A stretch of DNA of 64,000 nucleotides, taken from the NCBI GenBank assembly GCA_947570135.1, contig CANOTP010000002.1:62001-126000 (forward strand), read 5' to 3'. Of the stretch, positions 16,155 through 24,208 are shown piece after piece. Position numbers and translations under genes: made by a program. Position 1 is the first letter of the stretch; the number at the start of each line of letters is the position of its first letter. Origin of the DNA: an uncultured Candidatus Melainabacteria bacterium (GTDB taxonomy: Bacteria; Cyanobacteriota; Vampirovibrionia; Gastranaerophilales; Gastranaerophilaceae). The notes under the pieces were generated by a model that did not search any database, had not been told where the DNA came from, and was given only the letters and a program-made list of their open reading frames with translations.

Positions 16155-16190
16155 AAAATGTAGAGTTACGCAAATTTTCGCGTAACTCTA
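16155..16190 (-). terminator. Hairpin terminator downstream of the broken EF-hand gene
   Basis: Perfect 10-base stem AGAGTTACGC (16162-16171) / GCGTAACTCT (16180-16189); on the minus strand it is followed by ACATTTTTAAT. Confidence 0.6.
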
Positions 16191-16219
16191 TGCTATCATA
16201 TAAATATTTGATTTCAAAT

Positions 16220-17043
16220 TTAATCGGTTTTTATTTCTTTATCATAATCAGGAAATGTTGCATTTGGTAATCGAGGTTCATAATATTTATCACCGATTTT
16301 TATTGCTCTTTGTCCATTTGGTAAAGTTGCTTTTTCTGCATGAATTATTACTCCGTTATTTTCAAAAGAATATTCGCCGTCTTGCCAATTGTTCATCGCG
16401 TTAGTATAATTTGTTAAAGCATTTTGTTGTTTTTTATATTCAATAAGTGTTTTTTGATATTGAATATATCCACGAATTTTTATTCTTTGTTGGGGTGATA
16501 AATTTTGGTCTCTGATGATATTATTATTTTGTTCAAACTCAGATAATTCCTGTTCCAGTGGAGCGAGTTGTTCATTGTATGCTATAACATTTGGATCGTT
16601 ATTTAAAACATATTGCTGTGGTTGTTGTGTTGCCGTTTTCTTCTTTATAAATTTGATTATCGCCTGAGGCTTTTTGTTGGTCTGCAAGAGCGTTTAATGC
16701 ATCAAATGCTAATTGGTTTGTTGTCTTATCTGTATGGAAATCTTTTGCTGAAGCTTTATGATCACGTCCGCCGAGCTTGTTTAAGAATTGTTGAAGTTTT
16801 CCTACTTCATTACCGTTGATAATACCGTCACCGTTGGTATCAAAAGTATCATTTTCATCAATTTTGCCGTCACCATTAATATCTACATTTAAGGTTTTTT
16901 CGCTAAAAATCGATTTATTTTTATCTGTGACCCGCATTCCTTCAAGTTTGTTCAAATCAACACTTTTGTCGATGCCTTTCCGTTTTAACGGTTTAAAATT
17001 ATTTACGCCTTGTACGCCGTCAAACCTGGTCGTAATATTCCAT
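16220..17043 (-). pseudogene. Frameshifted gene with EF-hand-like calcium motifs
   Basis: Two overlapping minus-strand frames (16599-16955 and 16220-16687) join into one protein if a single base is corrected near 16630: ...QIYKEENGNTTTTA then QYVLNNDPNVIAYNEQL. The frame also extends upstream of the TTG at 16955 as RFDGVQGVNNFKPLKRKGID, and an ATG at 17043 (MEYYDQV) would join after another small indel near 17023. The centre holds two DxNGDGxID loops (DINGDGKIDENDTFD, DTNGDGIINGNE), the EF-hand/dockerin pattern. The rest is Gln/Asn-rich. A pseudogene, or two errors in the assembly. Confidence 0.6.
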
Positions 17044-17111
17044 ATTTAGTAATTATTTTATTTTGTATAACGACGCAATTGAAATAAAACTTTAGCAGAT
17101 GTTACGCATTC

Positions 17112-17921
17112 TTAATAAACCACCATAAATGATTTTAACATACGACCTGCTCCGTCACCTTTAAGTGATACGACTTCGATATTGTTTTTATAGTTCATGG
17201 AAGTTGAGCTTCCGCCGTCGAATGCCATAGCGCGGTCAAGTTTTAAGTCTTTGCACAATTTTTGTACTTCGTATAAGTCCATAGGATTATCATCTGTAAT
17301 AATCAGGATATGGCATTCATCTGTGCCTTTTATTCCGATAATTGTTCTTGATGTTTTGTGTAGAACGGATGCTGATTCTCTTATAACTTCACCTTCTGCG
17401 TTTTTTACGATAAACCCTTCTTCTTCCATACGAAGTTCAGGCAGAATCAACGGACCGCCTTGTGCGGAGGTAATTAAAGCACAGCCAAACGGTACTTCTG
17501 ACTTATGTGAAACTATTTCATATTGGAATTTATTTCCACATTGCATAATTCTAAATTCTGAACGGTTTAAAACAGTAGTCATATTTCTTCTGAAAAAAGG
17601 GTTGGCAAGAAGTGCGCTGTTAAACATCGGATCCGCCGCTGTCATTCTGTCAGTTACTATATATGATATTGTTTTACCGTTTTTAGGATCAAAGAATCCT
17701 GCATTAACCGTCAGTGTTGCTCCTGCCTTAATATGTGCTTCACGGTTTGTGATAAGGTCTTCTGAAGCTATAAATTTAATTTTTTTCTTTATTTTTTCAC
17801 CTTTCAAGATGATATGATAAACCCCGTTATCTTTATCTATACAGATATCACCGACTGCAAAAGCAGGTGATATACAGAAAATTAAAAGTGCAAAAGTTAA
17901 AAATAGTTTCAGTTTTTTCAT
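17112..17921 (-). CDS. Exported phosphodiester glycosidase-family (NAGPA domain) protein
   Basis: A signal peptide (KLFLTFALLIFCISPAFA) precedes a domain with NAGFFDPKNGK, CALITSAQGGPLIL and AMAFDGGSSTSMNY. These are the hallmark segments of the phosphodiester glycosidase/NAGPA (DUF2233) family, which cleaves sugar-phosphodiester bonds or related envelope substrates. Length 269 aa. It is the third gene of lptB-lptF/G-NAGPA, 1 base after the permease, with AAAGGA before the ATG. The operon suggests a role in the periplasm on envelope glycans or lipopolysaccharide; the substrate is not known. Confidence 0.85.
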   Translation of the reverse strand: MKKLKLFLTFALLIFCISPAFAVGDICIDKDNGVYHIILKGEKIKKKIKFIASEDLITNREAHIKAGATLTVNAGFFDPKNGKTISYIVTDRMTAADPMFNSALLANPFFRRNMTTVLNRSEFRIMQCGNKFQYEIVSHKSEVPFGCALITSAQGGPLILPELRMEEEGFIVKNAEGEVIRESASVLHKTSRTIIGIKGTDECHILIITDDNPMDLYEVQKLCKDLKLDRAMAFDGGSSTSMNYKNNIEVVSLKGDGAGRMLKSFMVVY

Positions 17922-17922
17922 A

Positions 17923-19041
17923 TTATAAATCCTTTGATTTGTAAAATGCGCAAATTGCCGCAGTGAAAGCTATTGTCGGGAATGTTGCGGTAATATAAGG
18001 TGACAAAATTTCTTTTTCTGCCAGAAGGTCGAAAAACGGCAAAGTTATGTAATAAATAAAAATACAACCGATTGCAATTGTAAACCCGACCAAACGTTGT
18101 TCGCGAGGTTTACTGAATCCTAGAATACAACCTAAAATAGCTAACAGAATACATACAAGCGGGTGGAAAAATCTTTGTAGATATTTGTTTAGTGTTCCGT
18201 TATATTCTTCCGATAATTTTTCTTGTTTAAGAAGTTTTACGTATTTTGCAAGGTCTTTGTTATTTATATCACGTTCTTTAACGTTAGAATAACTCATAAG
18301 AGTATATGCATTTGTTGCGGCATCACCGTTTAAGATATTCATCTTATCAATATGTCTTATGTCAAAATAAATTCCGTCGTTTGAAATTCTGTAGTTTGTA
18401 ATATCTTCAAGAACCCATTTATCATCATAAGCGGTTCCTTTTTTTGCAGAATAAATATTAGATAATTGGTGGACATCCTGATAAACTTCGTTAGAAAAAT
18501 CAAGCACCATAATATTTTGTAAATCCCGTTCAACAGATTTTGAAACAATAACCGCAACCAGCGGATGTCCTGTATCATCTTTTTGGGTATAAATATATTG
18601 AGAAGTTTTTAAAGCACCTTTTATAGCTCTCATTTTCTCGGCAGCCATAGGAGTTCCTTTATCTTCTGTCAGAAAACAAAGAAAAGTAAAAATTATACTC
18701 AAAGCAATAACTGGAGCAACAATTCTTGGAAAAGACATTCCGACAGCTCTGAAAATAGTTAACTCCGAATCCTTACTCATTTTATCAAAGGTAAACAGAG
18801 TTCCCAACAGCAAACCGACAGGAAAAGCTTTATCTAAGATTTTTGGCATTTCGTAAAATAGCAGTAAAATCGCGGTTTTTAACCCATATTCACCTGCCAA
18901 AGCCCCTCTGATTGTGCTTAATAAGGTTTCGGGAGCAATCCAAACAATTGTAAACAGTAAAATTGCAACCAAAGATGCAAGTGTAACCTGTTTAAACATA
19001 TATTTGTCATAGATTGTTATTTTAGGAAATTTAAAATTCAT
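17923..19041 (-). CDS. LptF/LptG (YjgP/YjgQ) family LPS export permease
   Basis: Six predicted membrane helices in the family's 3+3 arrangement (SLVAILLFTIVWIAPETLLS, GLLLGTLFTFDKMSKDSELT, VIALSIIFTFLCFLTEDKGT; then FFHPLVCILLAILGCILGFS, LVGFTIAIGCIFIYYITLPF, ITATFPTIAFTAAICAFYKS). They flank a periplasmic jellyroll of about 150 residues. Only one such permease is seen here, next to lptB, so it may work as a homodimer. Its ATG overlaps the lptB stop by one base (ATGA), indicating coupling. Confidence 0.92.
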   Translation of the reverse strand: MNFKFPKITIYDKYMFKQVTLASLVAILLFTIVWIAPETLLSTIRGALAGEYGLKTAILLLFYEMPKILDKAFPVGLLLGTLFTFDKMSKDSELTIFRAVGMSFPRIVAPVIALSIIFTFLCFLTEDKGTPMAAEKMRAIKGALKTSQYIYTQKDDTGHPLVAVIVSKSVERDLQNIMVLDFSNEVYQDVHQLSNIYSAKKGTAYDDKWVLEDITNYRISNDGIYFDIRHIDKMNILNGDAATNAYTLMSYSNVKERDINNKDLAKYVKLLKQEKLSEEYNGTLNKYLQRFFHPLVCILLAILGCILGFSKPREQRLVGFTIAIGCIFIYYITLPFFDLLAEKEILSPYITATFPTIAFTAAICAFYKSKDL

Positions 19042-19766
19042 TACAGAGTGAAATCCTTTCCTAAATAAAACTCTTTAGCAACAGGGTCAACAGCAACTTC
19101 TTCACTTTTACCCTGAATTTTAATTTTACCGTCAAAGATTACGTAAGCTCTATCGGTGATAGAAAGCGTTGCTTTCGGGTTGTGGTCTGTGATAAGTACC
19201 CCTAAACCTTTATCTTCGGATAATTTTCTGATGTTATCTTTAATCTCTCCGATTGCAATAGGGTCAATCCCTGTGAACGGTTCATCAAGCAGGATAAAAT
19301 CAGGACTTGCGGCCAGCGCTCTTGCAAGTTCTACACGACGGCGTTCTCCGCCTGATAGTGAAATAGCCGATGCGCCACGCAGTCTTAAAACACCAAATTC
19401 AGATAATAATTCTTCGAGTTTTTTCTTCTTTTCGCATTCGGTTAATTTATCATTCATTTGCAAAACTAATTTAATATTATCTTCTACAGACAAGCTTCTG
19501 AAGCTTGACGCTTCTTGAGGAAGATATCCGATACCTGCTTTTGCTCTTACATGCATTGGCCAGGAGGAAATTTCTTCACCGTCAATAGTGATACTGCCTT
19601 TATTTGGTTTAACAAGTCCGACAATCATATAAAATGTGGTTGTTTTACCTGCGCCGTTCGGACCCAAAAGACATACAACTTCACCTTTATTAATGCTGAA
19701 TGATACATCATTAACAACGCTTCTGTCGCCGTAGATTTTTACTAAATTTTTTGCCTCTATTCTCAT
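19041..19766 (-). CDS. lptB: LPS export ABC transporter ATPase LptB
   Basis: Cytosolic ATPase driving lipopolysaccharide extraction from the inner membrane. Walker A GPNGAGKTTTFYMIVGL, Q-loop GYLPQEASSFRSLSVEDN, signature SLSGGERRRVELARAL, Walker B FILLDEPFTGIDP and the switch His in LITDHN are all intact. 241 aa is exactly the family length. A strong AAGGGGAT precedes the ATG. First gene of the lptB-permease-NAGPA operon. Confidence 0.96.
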   Translation of the reverse strand: MRIEAKNLVKIYGDRSVVNDVSFSINKGEVVCLLGPNGAGKTTTFYMIVGLVKPNKGSITIDGEEISSWPMHVRAKAGIGYLPQEASSFRSLSVEDNIKLVLQMNDKLTECEKKKKLEELLSEFGVLRLRGASAISLSGGERRRVELARALAASPDFILLDEPFTGIDPIAIGEIKDNIRKLSEDKGLGVLITDHNPKATLSITDRAYVIFDGKIKIQGKSEEVAVDPVAKEFYLGKDFTL

Positions 19767-20044
19767 CTTATCCCCTTACATTCTTAATCTTATTGTACTT
19801 TAAAAACCCCATAATGCAAATATTTCAAACATAAGTTGTGTATTATTATAAAAACATTAAGAATTGTAAAAGATTTCCGGTTAAATGTAATGTGGGCGCG
19901 AAATTTGGGTACATATATCATGTACACAAACTTTTTTTCTTTTTCTTTATTTTCTCCTACATAATAACCTTTTAAAAAGCCGTCCCCACAACGGCTATTT
20001 ATTTTGGAAATTGCTCTGGAAAAGACTTAAAAGATTTAATATAA
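19767..20044. other. Gene-free gap between recJ and lptB
   Basis: It contains the recJ terminator (19973-19996) and presumably the lptB promoter. A small dyad GTACAT-ATATC-ATGTAC lies at 19909-19925. I see no coding remnant. Confidence 0.5.
19973..19996 (-). terminator. Terminator after recJ
   Basis: Minus-strand stem AGCCGT / ACGGCT around TGTGGGG followed by TTTTTAAAA. Confidence 0.7.
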
Positions 20045-22399
20045 TTACACCAAAATCTGTGCTAAATCATCTTCCAGCAAACTTTTTTGAAATTCTTCGC
20101 ACTCGATTATCAGTTCAAAAATTTGTGCGTATTTTTCACTGTGTAGAACTTTTGTGATATCATCTACCCCTAAAAATTCTATTATATAAAACGAAGAGTT
20201 ACTGTCTAATATCTTTATAAATCCGACTTCTTCATATAACGCCAAAAGCATTTCAAATACCTTGACGGACTTTCCTAAAAAGCTTGAACAGCGTACAAGT
20301 TCGATTTTTCCGCCGTTATTGTGTGATGCAAACTTTAACATCCCGTTAAATGTTTTCAAAAACTCAACTTCATCAAGGATTTTTGGCTCATAATTCATAA
20401 AATGAACCCCTTTTGGCTGAGCTTTTTCTAAGATTAAATCCAAAGTGTTTCTATCTGACGGGTAATCAAAAAACATTACAACATCACACTGCGGAATATC
20501 CTGACGAGTAAAGGTTTTTGAGCTGATTTGAGGGTAGGTTTTTATAGTATCTAAAATATACTTACTTTCTGCAAAAACTCTTATGTTTAATTTTGATGAC
20601 TTTATATAGTCGTTTACGTTAGGCAAAATCCCTGTTTTTGCACGATTATCATAGATTTTGTAAGTACTTTGCAATGCCGGCTCTTCATCAGGTATCGCAT
20701 CGGAATGGACATCGTCAATAATTAATTGAACAGAAGTGTTTCCGTTAAATTCATTGATTTGCGGGTGGAATGCTATGTCAAGCATGTCACCGTTAGATAA
20801 CGGTGCATGGCTCATTTTCCACCAGATTGCGGTATGTTCTTGTGCTCCGTTTGAAACAGTCAGGCGAAGATGTGATTTATCCGAACCCATAATTCGTTTT
20901 TCCGAGATTTTCATATTATTCATCGCAAAAGTCGGGCTTGGGTTTGATGCTCCGAAAGGTTCCAGTTGAGCAATTTCTTCAACCAGTTCAACGGTAACAT
21001 CTTGAGGTTCGACCATTAAGTCTATTTTTACAAACGGTTTTAACTCTTTTTGCGTGGTATATTCTTTAACTGTTTCGTTTAATGCTTTTTTTACAACCTC
21101 AAACGGAGTGACAGAACCTGTGAAACTTAAGCCTGCTGCGAGCTTGTGCCCGCCATAACCGTCTAAAAGTGATGCGTTTGCGTCAATAACGTCATACAAC
21201 GGCACTCCTTCAATGCTTCGGGCTGAACATCTAAACTGGTCTTTTTCTTTAACGTAAGACATCAAGAATACAGGTTTATAGTATTTTTCAACAAGTTTTG
21301 AAGCTACAATCCCGATAATTCCGATATGCCATGCGTCACTATATAAAACGATTGCAGGGTTTTTGTTACCTTCTTTTTGAACCATTCTGTCTGCCTGTTC
21401 AAATACCTCTGCGCAAAGTGTCTGTCGAACTTTGTTAAGTTCGTTTAATGTGGTAACCGCCATTTCTACTTCCTGCGGATTATCGGAAATCAAAACTTTC
21501 AGTGCCGCATCAACAGTATCAAGTCTTCCTGATGCGTTGATTCTCGGAGCAATTCCGAATGCTATATTCTCAGAGGTTATTCCGTTTGCAATGTTATACC
21601 CTGCACTCTCCAGAAGTCTTGTTAGTCCGTGGTGTTTTCCACGTGAGATAAGTTCAAGTCCTTTTGTTACAAAATACCTGTTTTCGCCCAACAACGGTAC
21701 AACGTCAGCCACTGTACCGACTGCCACAAACGGTAAAATCTCATAAACAAACTCTGTTTTTTCATATTTTGTAAGTAATGCCTGAGCAACCTTGAATGCA
21801 ACCCCGCAACCTGCAAGATATGTCAAGTGTTCAATCTGTTTGGTACTTAATTTATCATCCAAGGCGTTTGGTGCTTTCGGGTTAATTATCGCGTAAGCTT
21901 CCGGTAAAACCTCAGGGGCTTCGTGGTGGTCGGTAATTATTACATCAATAATCTTAAAACTATTAATAAACTTTACCGCATCAACGTCTGAAATCCCGCA
22001 ATCAACAGAGATTATAACCTTGGGCTTGATTGTAGTCATAAGTTTTATCAAAGCTTTTTTGTCAAACCCGTGACCTTCATTTTCTCTATCGGGAATGAAA
22101 TAATGAACATTTGCGCCTAAAAATTTTAAAGTTTTATACAAAACAGATGTTGAAGTTACTCCGTCTGCGTCAAAGTCTCCGTATATAATAATAACTTCGT
22201 TATTTTCAATTGCATGTGACAGTCTTTCAACTGTTTTTTCCATATCAGTAAATGCATACGGCGAAGTTAAATTCATTTCAAGCGGGTTAAGAAATTCATG
22301 AATTTCTTGTTCCGTTTTTATCCCGCGTGATATTAAAAGTCTTTTTATAAGCGATTTTTCGCTTGTTGCGTTACTATCTAAAACCCATTCTTTTTTCAT
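20045..22399 (-). CDS. recJ: Single-stranded-DNA-specific exonuclease RecJ
   Basis: A 5'-3' ssDNA exonuclease for recombination and mismatch/base-excision repair. The DHH phosphoesterase motifs are present: VIIIYGDFDADGVTSTSVLY, VIISVDCGISD, DVIITDHHEAPEVLP. The DHHA1 region has IVASKLVEKYYKP, then FRCSARSIEGVPLYDVI and LDGYGGHKLAAGLSF. An OB-fold follows and about 200 further C-terminal residues, making 784 aa against about 570 in E. coli; long forms are usual in Firmicutes and cyanobacteria. It starts with GGGAAG before the ATG. Confidence 0.95.
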   Translation of the reverse strand: MKKEWVLDSNATSEKSLIKRLLISRGIKTEQEIHEFLNPLEMNLTSPYAFTDMEKTVERLSHAIENNEVIIIYGDFDADGVTSTSVLYKTLKFLGANVHYFIPDRENEGHGFDKKALIKLMTTIKPKVIISVDCGISDVDAVKFINSFKIIDVIITDHHEAPEVLPEAYAIINPKAPNALDDKLSTKQIEHLTYLAGCGVAFKVAQALLTKYEKTEFVYEILPFVAVGTVADVVPLLGENRYFVTKGLELISRGKHHGLTRLLESAGYNIANGITSENIAFGIAPRINASGRLDTVDAALKVLISDNPQEVEMAVTTLNELNKVRQTLCAEVFEQADRMVQKEGNKNPAIVLYSDAWHIGIIGIVASKLVEKYYKPVFLMSYVKEKDQFRCSARSIEGVPLYDVIDANASLLDGYGGHKLAAGLSFTGSVTPFEVVKKALNETVKEYTTQKELKPFVKIDLMVEPQDVTVELVEEIAQLEPFGASNPSPTFAMNNMKISEKRIMGSDKSHLRLTVSNGAQEHTAIWWKMSHAPLSNGDMLDIAFHPQINEFNGNTSVQLIIDDVHSDAIPDEEPALQSTYKIYDNRAKTGILPNVNDYIKSSKLNIRVFAESKYILDTIKTYPQISSKTFTRQDIPQCDVVMFFDYPSDRNTLDLILEKAQPKGVHFMNYEPKILDEVEFLKTFNGMLKFASHNNGGKIELVRCSSFLGKSVKVFEMLLALYEEVGFIKILDSNSSFYIIEFLGVDDITKVLHSEKYAQIFELIIECEEFQKSLLEDDLAQILV

Positions 22400-22528
22400 C
22401 TTCCCAAGTCCTTTAATAAAAATAATAGCATAGAAATACGTAAATTTATGTAAACTTCTTTTGCTTTCTAAAAAAATAATTTAAAATGTTCAATGAAGTC
22501 AGCAACTATACTTTATGTGGAGGAAATT

Positions 22529-22954
22529 ATGAAAAAGATATCAAAAATTTTAGCAGGAATGCTTTGTGTAATGGCGGTTTCAATGGGTGCTGTTATGGCA
22601 GAACCTACATTTACACCGTTAAATTTTGATGATAGTGCCGCAGTAAAACCTGCAACGACAACTACAACTTCTGCAACTCCAAAAGGAACAGATTTACTTG
22701 CTCCAAATCAGGTAGTTGCGGGTACAAAAATGCAGGATTCAATATTAAAAATTGATAACGCACAAACAGAATTGAGAAATAAATTATTGAATTACAAAAC
22801 TCAATACGCAGAAGTCGACAGCCGTTATCAGGCAACAAAAACCGAAAGAAAAGCTGCCAAAAAACAAGTTAAATACGCGGAAAAGAAGATTAAAAATCTT
22901 GATAATGCCAAGAAAAAAATCAGAAAAAATTTCCAAAGAAATATGAATATTTAA
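22529..22954 (+). CDS. Small exported coiled-coil protein
   Basis: A signal peptide (MLCVMAVSMGAVMAEP region) is followed by a Thr/Ala-rich linker and a long Lys-rich coiled coil (DAQTELRNKLLNYKTQY-like, TKTERKAAKKQVKYAEKKIK). The ATG at 22529 has GGAGGAAATT; the longer in-frame start at 22493 does not. 141 aa. A periplasmic structural role is guesswork. Closed by a terminator at 22984. Confidence 0.65.
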   Translation: MKKISKILAGMLCVMAVSMGAVMAEPTFTPLNFDDSAAVKPATTTTTSATPKGTDLLAPNQVVAGTKMQDSILKIDNAQTELRNKLLNYKTQYAEVDSRYQATKTERKAAKKQVKYAEKKIKNLDNAKKKIRKNFQRNMNI

Positions 22955-22983
22955 TAAAATTTTTTATTTAAAGGAAGGTAAAG

Positions 22984-23013
22984 CTGTCTGTTTTTTTAAG
23001 CAGGCAGTTTTTT
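22984..23013 (+). terminator. Terminator after the exported coiled-coil gene
   Basis: Stem CTGTCTG / CAGGCAG followed by six T. Confidence 0.75.
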
Positions 23014-23093
23014 AATAAAAAAGACTTGATTTTAAAAAATGTTTATAGTACATTTGTTCATGCGGAAAGTTAAATCCGCGCCCAAAAGTGTAA

Positions 23094-23167
<74 letters not shown>

Positions 23168-23177
23168 TATTAAAGAA

Positions 23178-23200
23178 GGTTCCCCTCGGGAGCCTTTTTT
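23178..23200 (+). terminator. Terminator after tRNA-Ile
   Basis: Stem GGTTCCC / GGGAGCC with loop CTC, followed by six T. Confidence 0.8.
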
Positions 23201-23235
23201 AATATCAATAGTTTGAAAGTAAAAAGGGGTTTATT

Positions 23236-23847
23236 ATGATTGATTTTCTTAAAAAGTATGTAGATTTTAATTTCAAATCAACATCTTTATTTATTGTGCT
23301 TACTTTAGCAGCGATTTTTGGGTTAAAACTTTGCGGAGTGAATGAAATTCCTGAAAACAGTTTACTTGAAAATACCCAACTGATTGTGTTAGCGGGGGGG
23401 GGACTTTATTGCTTGATATCTAAGAGTGACAAAGAATATAAACCGATTAATATATTCTTTGCATTGGTAATCTTCTTGCTTGCAATGAGAGAAATCAGTT
23501 ATGGAAGAGTATTTTTTGCACAAATCCCGGGGACAAATGATTTTTATCACTGGTCACATTATAAATACGGATATTTGGCACATGTTATTATCGGAATTTA
23601 TATTGCCGGAGCTTTTGTTTATGCGCTTTGTAAAAAAGTTTTTGTAAAGATTTGGGAAGTCTTACAGAAAACACAATTCCCGTTTTGGAATGTGTTGTTG
23701 TTATTAACAGTGATTCCAGTACAAATTCTTGCAGAAAAACGTTTTCATTCGACATTAGTAGAAGAAACAGTTGAATTGTTGATGTATTGCTTAATTGTAT
23801 ATATGGTAGTAATATATAATCAACATTTGAAAAAGAGTGAGGGGTAA
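23236..23847 (+). CDS. Integral membrane protein, 203 aa, with an internal G9 tract
   Basis: Five to six hydrophobic helices (SLFIVLTLAAIFGLKLCG, IFFALVIFLLAMREISYG, YLAHVIIGIYIAGAFVYALC, FWNVLLLLTVIPVQILAEKR, VEETVELLMYCLIVYMVVIY). Conserved-looking polar residues sit inside or next to helices (E and R in LAMREISYGR; H in DFYHWSHYKYG; EE in HSTLVEETVE). I do not recognise the family. The second helix contains nine consecutive G (23394-23402, coding AGGG), unusual in this AT-rich DNA. AAAGGGG precedes the ATG. Confidence 0.65.
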   Translation: MIDFLKKYVDFNFKSTSLFIVLTLAAIFGLKLCGVNEIPENSLLENTQLIVLAGGGLYCLISKSDKEYKPINIFFALVIFLLAMREISYGRVFFAQIPGTNDFYHWSHYKYGYLAHVIIGIYIAGAFVYALCKKVFVKIWEVLQKTQFPFWNVLLLLTVIPVQILAEKRFHSTLVEETVELLMYCLIVYMVVIYNQHLKKSEG

Positions 23848-23887
23848 GTTCAGCACTTGGGCGTATGTCTGTGAGGTACTGCTCCGA

Positions 23888-24021
23888 GGGAAACGACAGT
23901 TTCCTACTCATGGCAAATGTGGGGCGTTAGCACTCTGCCGACGAAAAACGATTGAGTATCGTTTTTTTGGAGAGGGGTAGCGCACTGTAGAAAACGATAG
24001 TTTTCTACTCACGGCAAATGT
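23888..24021 (+). repeat. Duplicated tRNA-Ala leader with truncated tRNA copy
   Basis: Two near-identical segments, about 23888-23933 and 23987-24034. Each consists of a hairpin (GGAAAC-GACA-GTTTCC; GTAGAAAAC-GATA-GTTTTCTAC) followed by CTACTCAYGGCAAATGTGG and GGCGTTAGC. The second continues into the intact tRNA-Ala. The first stops after about 12 bases of tRNA and runs into a terminator (23943-23968). Confidence 0.65.
23943..23968 (+). terminator. Terminator between the two tRNA-Ala leader copies
   Basis: Stem AAAAACGAT / ATCGTTTTT with loop TGAGT and a T-run of seven. Confidence 0.75.
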
Positions 24022-24094
24022 GGGGCGTTAGCGCAGTTGGTAGCGCACGACACTGGCAGTGTCGGGGTCAGGGGTTCGAATCCCCTACGCTCCA
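24022..24094 (+). tRNA. tRNA-Ala (GGC anticodon)
   Basis: A 73-base cloverleaf: acceptor GGGGCGT / ACGCTCC with the alanine identity G3-U70 wobble pair, D arm GCGCAGTTGGTAGCGC, anticodon loop CTGGCAG (GGC), T arm GGGGTTCGAATCCCC, discriminator A. The 3' CCA is not encoded. Confidence 0.95.
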
Positions 24095-24208
24095 AATTTT
24101 ATTGTACAGATTTTGCAATGAAAACTTTCCTATTATTTTCGTAAATTTTTATTTTTGTTGTAGAATATAGCATGTATACACGGGTAGAAAAGGAAAGGGA
24201 ACTATTAA

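Noticed and set aside
17197-17817. 206-codon plus-strand frame opposite the NAGPA-family gene
   Set aside because: It mirrors a gene with signal peptide and family motifs, has no Shine-Dalgarno, and its translation is Ser/Ile-rich without motifs; a shadow frame.
19909-19925. Dyad GTACAT-ATATC-ATGTAC upstream of lptB as an operator
   Set aside because: Only six-base arms of low complexity in AT-rich DNA, and more than 140 bases from the gene; kept only as a note.
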